From assembly GCA_945882415.1 (NCBI GenBank), contig CAMCWC010000009.1, positions 1 through 64,000 of the forward strand: a stretch of 64,000 bases of DNA. Reading direction: 5' to 3'. The notes under the pieces are model-generated. The model was given only the letters and a program-made list of their open reading frames with translations. It was not told where the DNA came from and did not search any database. Made by a program: the position numbers and the translations under genes. Positions 60,408 through 64,000 of the stretch are shown piece by piece (position 1 is the stretch's first letter; each line of letters opens with the position of its first letter). This stretch comes from Chthonomonas calidirosea (lineage in GTDB: Bacteria; Armatimonadota; Fimbriimonadia; Fimbriimonadales; Fimbriimonadaceae).

Positions 60408-60435
60408 GGCTGGTTCGGATTCAACCGAATCAGCC
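60408..60435 (+). other. Hairpin between pilT paralogues 1 and 2
   Basis: An 11-bp stem (60408-60418 with 60425-60435, one G-U pair) around ATTCAA lies in the 62-nt gap. Only TTAG follows, so it may stabilise mRNA or partly terminate transcription rather than being a strong terminator. Confidence 0.4.
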
Positions 60436-60454
60436 TTAGAATGATGTTGCTGAA

Positions 60455-61552
60455 ATGGCGGTAACGCTTGACGAACTTTTAGGCCACCTCGTGCGGCTGG
60501 ATGCTAGCGACCTTCACCTGAAGGCCGGGCAACCTCCTGTAATGAGGATTCGAGGAGAGTTGGAACGATTTCCATCTCTAAATCTCAACATGGCCGAGCA
60601 TAACAAAATGCTCTTCAGCATCCTGAACGACGAGCGTCAGGAGCGACTACGCGACTTTAAAGAGGTCGATCTTTCCTACAACGTTCCGGGCCTGTCACGA
60701 TTTCGCGTCAACATGTTCTGGCAGCGCGGGCATGTAGGCGCCGTCTTCCGAGTGATCCCGCACAAGATCAAGTCGATCGATGAGCTGAAACTGCCGGAGA
60801 TCACAAAGAAAATCGCGCTCATGCCGCGCGGCCTTATTCTGGTCACTGGCCCCACCGGGTCGGGCAAGTCGACATCGCTTGCCGCGATGATCAACCACAT
60901 CAACTTAAACACCCGAGCGCACGTGATGACGATCGAAGATCCGATCGAATACGTTCACTCCGACAAGATTTCGATCATCAACCAACGCGAACTATCGACC
61001 GATACGCGGTCTTTCGCCGACGCCCTGAAGCACGTGATGCGGCAGAACCCGGACGTGATTCTCGTCGGAGAAATGCGAGATTTGGAGACGATCCAACTCG
61101 CGATTACGGCGGCAGAAACCGGCCACTTGGTGATGTCCACCCTTCATACGGTCGATGCGGCGCAGACAATTGACCGCGTGGTTGACGTTTTCCCTCCGGA
61201 GCAGCAACCGCAAATTCGAACTCAGCTCAGCGTTACCTTGCAAGCTGTTGTATCCCAAACCCTATTACCGGTAAAAAGTGGTGTGGGACGAGTTGCCGCG
61301 TTTGAAGTCATGACTGCGACGCCCGCGATCCGAACCCTTATTCGTGATGGCAAGACACACCAGCTTTATCTCGACATCCAAACCGGCGGCGCCCTCGGCA
61401 TGCAGTCGCTCGATAACAGCTTGTTGAACTTGCTCAAAGAAGGTCAGATCGACTATGAGCATGCACTCGCAAAGTCGAGCAATATGCAGGAGTTTTCGCG
61501 CCGAGCGCAGAACATGGGATTAGCGGAGGTGCCAGCTAGTGCAGTCCGTTGA
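60455..61552 (+). CDS. pilT: PilT-type retraction ATPase, paralogue 2
   Basis: A 365-residue ATPase with the full PilT set: DASDLHLKAGQPPVMRIRGEL, Walker A GPTGSGKS (132-139), the Asp box region TIEDPIEYVH, Walker B DVILVGEMRDLETI and the His box VMSTLHTVDAAQTIDRVVDVFP. This is the most canonical of the three and so the best candidate for the main pilus retraction motor. Its last 14 nt overlap the start of paralogue 3. Confidence 0.92.
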   Translation: MAVTLDELLGHLVRLDASDLHLKAGQPPVMRIRGELERFPSLNLNMAEHNKMLFSILNDERQERLRDFKEVDLSYNVPGLSRFRVNMFWQRGHVGAVFRVIPHKIKSIDELKLPEITKKIALMPRGLILVTGPTGSGKSTSLAAMINHINLNTRAHVMTIEDPIEYVHSDKISIINQRELSTDTRSFADALKHVMRQNPDVILVGEMRDLETIQLAITAAETGHLVMSTLHTVDAAQTIDRVVDVFPPEQQPQIRTQLSVTLQAVVSQTLLPVKSGVGRVAAFEVMTATPAIRTLIRDGKTHQLYLDIQTGGALGMQSLDNSLLNLLKEGQIDYEHALAKSSNMQEFSRRAQNMGLAEVPASAVR

Positions 61553-62723
61553 GTTCTTCCTGGAGATGTGCGTCAAAGTGGGCGGCTCCGACGTTCACTT
61601 CAAGACCGACACCGGCAAGGTTTACATCCGCGTCAACGGCGACCTTCGGCCCGTCGAAGCAAACGGATTTACGGACGCTGAGTTTCGGTCAGAACTGTAC
61701 AAAATTTTGCAAACCTCGCAGATCGCGAAGTTTGAAAACGACCTTGAGCTGGACTTTGCGATTGAGGTTCAGGGCGTCTCGCGATTCCGCGGGAACTGCT
61801 ACCAGCAGCGCGGGCACATGCAGGCCGCCTTCCGGGTGATTCCGTACGAGATTCTCACGATGGAGGACTTGAAGCTGCCTCCAGCTTGCTTGGACTTCGT
61901 TACGCGCCCCCGTGGACTTGTTCTTGTTACCGGGCCCGCTGGCTCCGGAAAGTCGACGTCGCTCGCTGCGATGTTGGACCATATCAACCGCAACCAAAAG
62001 GTCCACATCATGACCGTTGAGGACCCGGTCGAGTTTGTCCACGACGACAAGATGGCCCTGATCAATCAGCGCGAGCTTGAAGTAGACACGCTGACCTTCG
62101 CAAACGCGCTTAAGTACGTCTTGCGCCAAGACCCCGACGTCATCCTCGTCGGCGAAATGCGCGACCTGGAGACGATCCACCTCGCGATCACCGCCGCCGA
62201 AACCGGGCACCTCGTCTTTGCGACCTTGCACACCGTTGACGCCGTCCAGACGGTTGACCGAATCGTCGACGTTTTCCCAATGCACCAGCAGCAGCAGATT
62301 CGCATGCAGCTTTCGGTGAACCTGATCGGCGTCCTGTCTCAAACTCTCGTCAAGCGAAAAGACGGCCGAGGCCGAGCCGCGGCGCATGAAGTCCTCGTTG
62401 CAACTTCGGCCGTGCGAAACCTGATTCGCGAGAACAAGAGCTACCAGATCAACTCGCTCATCCAAACCGGAGCGCGAATGAAGATGACCACCCTAGACCA
62501 GTCGCTTGTGACCTTGGTCGAAAAGGGGCTTGTAACGGTCGAGGATGCGCGGGCCCGCGCAAAGGATCCTGGTGAGTTTGATCGACTCCTGGCCCTTGGG
62601 GAAGATAGTTTTGCTGCGCCCGCGATGAACAACGTTGCGACCCGCCCTACAAACGTGAATCAAACACCGATAGCAGGTGGCGTGCGCGGCCAGCCTAACC
62701 GGCCTGCTTTTCGACGAGAATAG
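61539..62723 (+). CDS. PilT/PilU-type ATPase, paralogue 3
   Basis: A 394-residue ATPase with a GTG start inside the end of paralogue 2. It has GGSDVHFKTDTGKVYIRVNGDL, Walker A GPAGSGKS (132-139), TVEDPVEFVH, Walker B DVILVGEMRDLETI and VFATLHTVDAVQTVDRIVDVFP. Its C-terminal ~55 residues (ALGEDSFAAPAMNNVATRPTNVN...) are a low-complexity extension absent from the other two, which is PilU-like. Translational coupling with paralogue 2 suggests they work as a pair. Confidence 0.9.
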   Translation: MQSVEFFLEMCVKVGGSDVHFKTDTGKVYIRVNGDLRPVEANGFTDAEFRSELYKILQTSQIAKFENDLELDFAIEVQGVSRFRGNCYQQRGHMQAAFRVIPYEILTMEDLKLPPACLDFVTRPRGLVLVTGPAGSGKSTSLAAMLDHINRNQKVHIMTVEDPVEFVHDDKMALINQRELEVDTLTFANALKYVLRQDPDVILVGEMRDLETIHLAITAAETGHLVFATLHTVDAVQTVDRIVDVFPMHQQQQIRMQLSVNLIGVLSQTLVKRKDGRGRAAAHEVLVATSAVRNLIRENKSYQINSLIQTGARMKMTTLDQSLVTLVEKGLVTVEDARARAKDPGEFDRLLALGEDSFAAPAMNNVATRPTNVNQTPIAGGVRGQPNRPAFRRE

Positions 62724-62726
62724 GCC

Positions 62727-63800
62727 CTAGCCTAAGAATTCGCGCAATCGCGACCCTTGAACCTCACCATCGAGCAAGAACGCGTCATGGCCGTATGGGA
62801 GGTCAATTAGGATGTGGTCGCTGTTGCGGCCAGAATTTTTCGCCATGAGGTGAAGGGTCTCGCTTTGGTGGGGCGGATACAGCCAGTCGGAGGTGAAACT
62901 CGCGAACAGAAACTCCGCTCTCGCCGGACTTAGATCCTTGAGCTCGAAATAGTCAAGGGCCCGCGTCAGGACGAGTAGTGAGTTCGCATCGAAGCGATTC
63001 GTGAACTTGTCGCCTTGATAGTTGAGGTAGCTTTCGACCTCGAACTCGACCCCGAAATGGTAATCAAAGGCTTCCTTTCCTTGAAGGCGCCGAGCAAACT
63101 TCTGCCCAAACGCGTCCTCGCTTAGGAAAGTGATGTGGCCGAGCATTCGGGCGACCGCGAGTCCATCGCGCGGCGGGTCGTTTAGTGGATAGTCGCCACC
63201 TCGCCACTTCGGATCGCGCATGATCGCCTGCCGACCGACCTCGTTGAACCCGATTTGCATCGCCGAGTGAGCCGCACCGCTTGCCGTGACAAAGCACTTG
63301 CGCACCCGATCCGCGTAACGGACAGACCAAGCCAGCGCCTGCATACCGCCCATACTCCCACCCGCCACGGCATGCAGCGTTTGGATCTGGAGCTGGTCCA
63401 AGAGCAGCGCTTGCGCATCCACCATATCGTTGATGCTGATGATCGGGAATCGGCTTCCGAAGGGCTGGCCGTCTTCGGCAAGGGAACTCGGGCCCGTCGA
63501 TCCTTGGCATCCGCCCAGAACGTTAGAACAGATCACGAAGTACTTTTCCGTGTCAATCGCCTTGCCGGGGCCAATGAGCCGGGACCACCAGCCGATTGCA
63601 TGCGCGTCTCCGCTCAGAGCATGGCAAACCAGAATGGCGTTGTCTCGCGCGTCATTGGGTTGCCCCCAAGTCTCGTAGGCAATCTGGATCCCAGAAAATT
63701 CGAACCCGCGCTCCGTTTGAAATGGACCCAAGTGGGCAATCTTCCGTTCGTCCGTTACGGCGGCAGTCCGCTCGTTTTCCTGGAAAAGGGCCGAATCCAC
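62727..63800 (-). CDS. metX: Homoserine O-acetyltransferase
   Basis: A 357-residue alpha/beta-hydrolase-fold enzyme that acylates homoserine in methionine synthesis. AYETWGQPNDARDNAILVCHALSGDAHAIGWWSRLIGPGKAIDTEKYFVICSNVLGGCQGSTGPSS is diagnostic; GGSMGGMQALAWSV has the nucleophile Ser and GHDAFLLD the catalytic His. Whether acetyl- or succinyl-CoA is used cannot be read safely. A GTG start at 63800; a shorter start near residue 17 is possible. Confidence 0.92.
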   Translation of the reverse strand: MDSALFQENERTAAVTDERKIAHLGPFQTERGFEFSGIQIAYETWGQPNDARDNAILVCHALSGDAHAIGWWSRLIGPGKAIDTEKYFVICSNVLGGCQGSTGPSSLAEDGQPFGSRFPIISINDMVDAQALLLDQLQIQTLHAVAGGSMGGMQALAWSVRYADRVRKCFVTASGAAHSAMQIGFNEVGRQAIMRDPKWRGGDYPLNDPPRDGLAVARMLGHITFLSEDAFGQKFARRLQGKEAFDYHFGVEFEVESYLNYQGDKFTNRFDANSLLVLTRALDYFELKDLSPARAEFLFASFTSDWLYPPHQSETLHLMAKNSGRNSDHILIDLPYGHDAFLLDGEVQGSRLREFLG

Positions 63801-63824
63801 CCCCAGAAGGTACCCCTGAGCGGC

Positions 63825-64000
63825 TTATTCGAACGGAAGGTTCGCTGGTGGCTCGGGACGCTTGTAGTTCCGGTGGGTTGGTGCTTTGGCAAGGGCAGCA
63901 CACTGGAAGATGCTGGCCAGGTGGATGCCCGCCGCCACAAAGATGGGCACCAGGACAGTCAGGTTGTCGGGCCGCTTCACATTCGTGGGTAATCCCGCCA
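63825..64000 (-). CDS. 3' end of a gene (membrane segment), partial
   Basis: The minus-strand frame is open to the right edge and ends at TAA 63827-63825. The visible 57 residues contain one hydrophobic stretch (NLTVLVPIFVAAGIHLASIF) and a basic, Pro-rich tail ending PPANLPFE. An internal GTG could also start a 51-residue protein. It is 24 nt upstream of metX. No family can be assigned. Confidence 0.45.
   Translation of the reverse strand, partial: AGLPTNVKRPDNLTVLVPIFVAAGIHLASIFQCAALAKAPTHRNYKRPEPPANLPFE

Noticed and set aside
61689-62465. 258-codon minus-strand frame opposite the third PilT gene
   Set aside because: Antisense shadow; the plus-strand gene has all PilT motifs.

Overview
The window looks like chromosomal DNA from a diderm bacterium of the Armatimonadota, most likely class Fimbriimonadia. 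The placement rests on three things. Two prepilin-like proteins (7488-8381 minus, 24427-25194 plus) carry an N-terminus of the FTLIELLVV...[12 protein letters not shown] type, which I associate with that phylum. A KdsB gene implies Kdo-containing lipopolysaccharide. GC content is moderate and almost every base is coding. No rRNA, tRNA, CRISPR, insertion sequence or prophage was seen. Genes are packed tightly, with many 1-4 nt overlaps and frequent TTG and GTG starts.

Layout. 1-3351: C-terminal part of a large secreted beta-propeller plus six-repeat surface protein, closed by a strong terminator. 3418-10217: housekeeping and accessory genes (CrtI-like oxidoreductase, phosphoglycerate mutase, DinB, EEP nuclease, a prepilin-like protein with a small partner, pseudouridine synthase, acyl-CoA dehydrogenase). 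10296-14306: secreted BNR-repeat protein, RsmG, DUF2202 protein. 14428-19704: a five-gene operon for a BMP-family ABC importer ending in a double-domain PTPS/QueD-like protein. 19701-24219: SucC, SMP-30, a secreted protein of unknown role, NAD-type isocitrate dehydrogenase and an SRPBCC protein. 24251-24340: a clear TPP riboswitch in front of a prepilin-like gene rather than a thiamin gene. 25210-33301 (minus): UppS, Frr, PyrH, a ZipA-C-like protein, Era, a GH42-like protein with long disordered tails, and a HAD phosphatase.

33343-35779: RidA, a quinate-5-dehydrogenase-family protein and an acyl-ACP-reductase-like protein. 35789-38040 (minus): HEAT-repeat protein, LemA, small lipoprotein. 38060-44292: PurL, TPR protein, NadK, OppF-type ATPase, PhoU. 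44331-49380: envelope genes (Wzm/Wzt-type exporter, glycosyltransferase, KdsB) with GreA, a lipoprotein, and at 48434-48640 a compact transcription unit that holds a 13-codon ORF, alternative hairpins and a terminator. 49456-54574: Rel, Dtd, ECF sigma factor, anti-sigma-like protein and a degenerate HtrA/PDZ protein. 54571-57197 (minus): RecJ, NusG, SecE. 57358-62723: PadR regulator, a GreA-like paralogue, a membrane-anchored protein and three consecutive PilT-type ATPases. 62727-64000 (minus): MetX and the 3' end of another gene.

The most unusual items are the TPP riboswitch without a thiamin gene, the small RNA or leader unit before kdsB, the PTPS fusion whose N-terminal half lacks the catalytic Cys and His, the AAR-like reductase outside its usual setting, the GH42-like protein with a repeated short motif in its disordered tail, and a sucC terminator embedded antisense in the neighbouring gene. 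All calls come from reading the sequence and from family knowledge; no database search was run.
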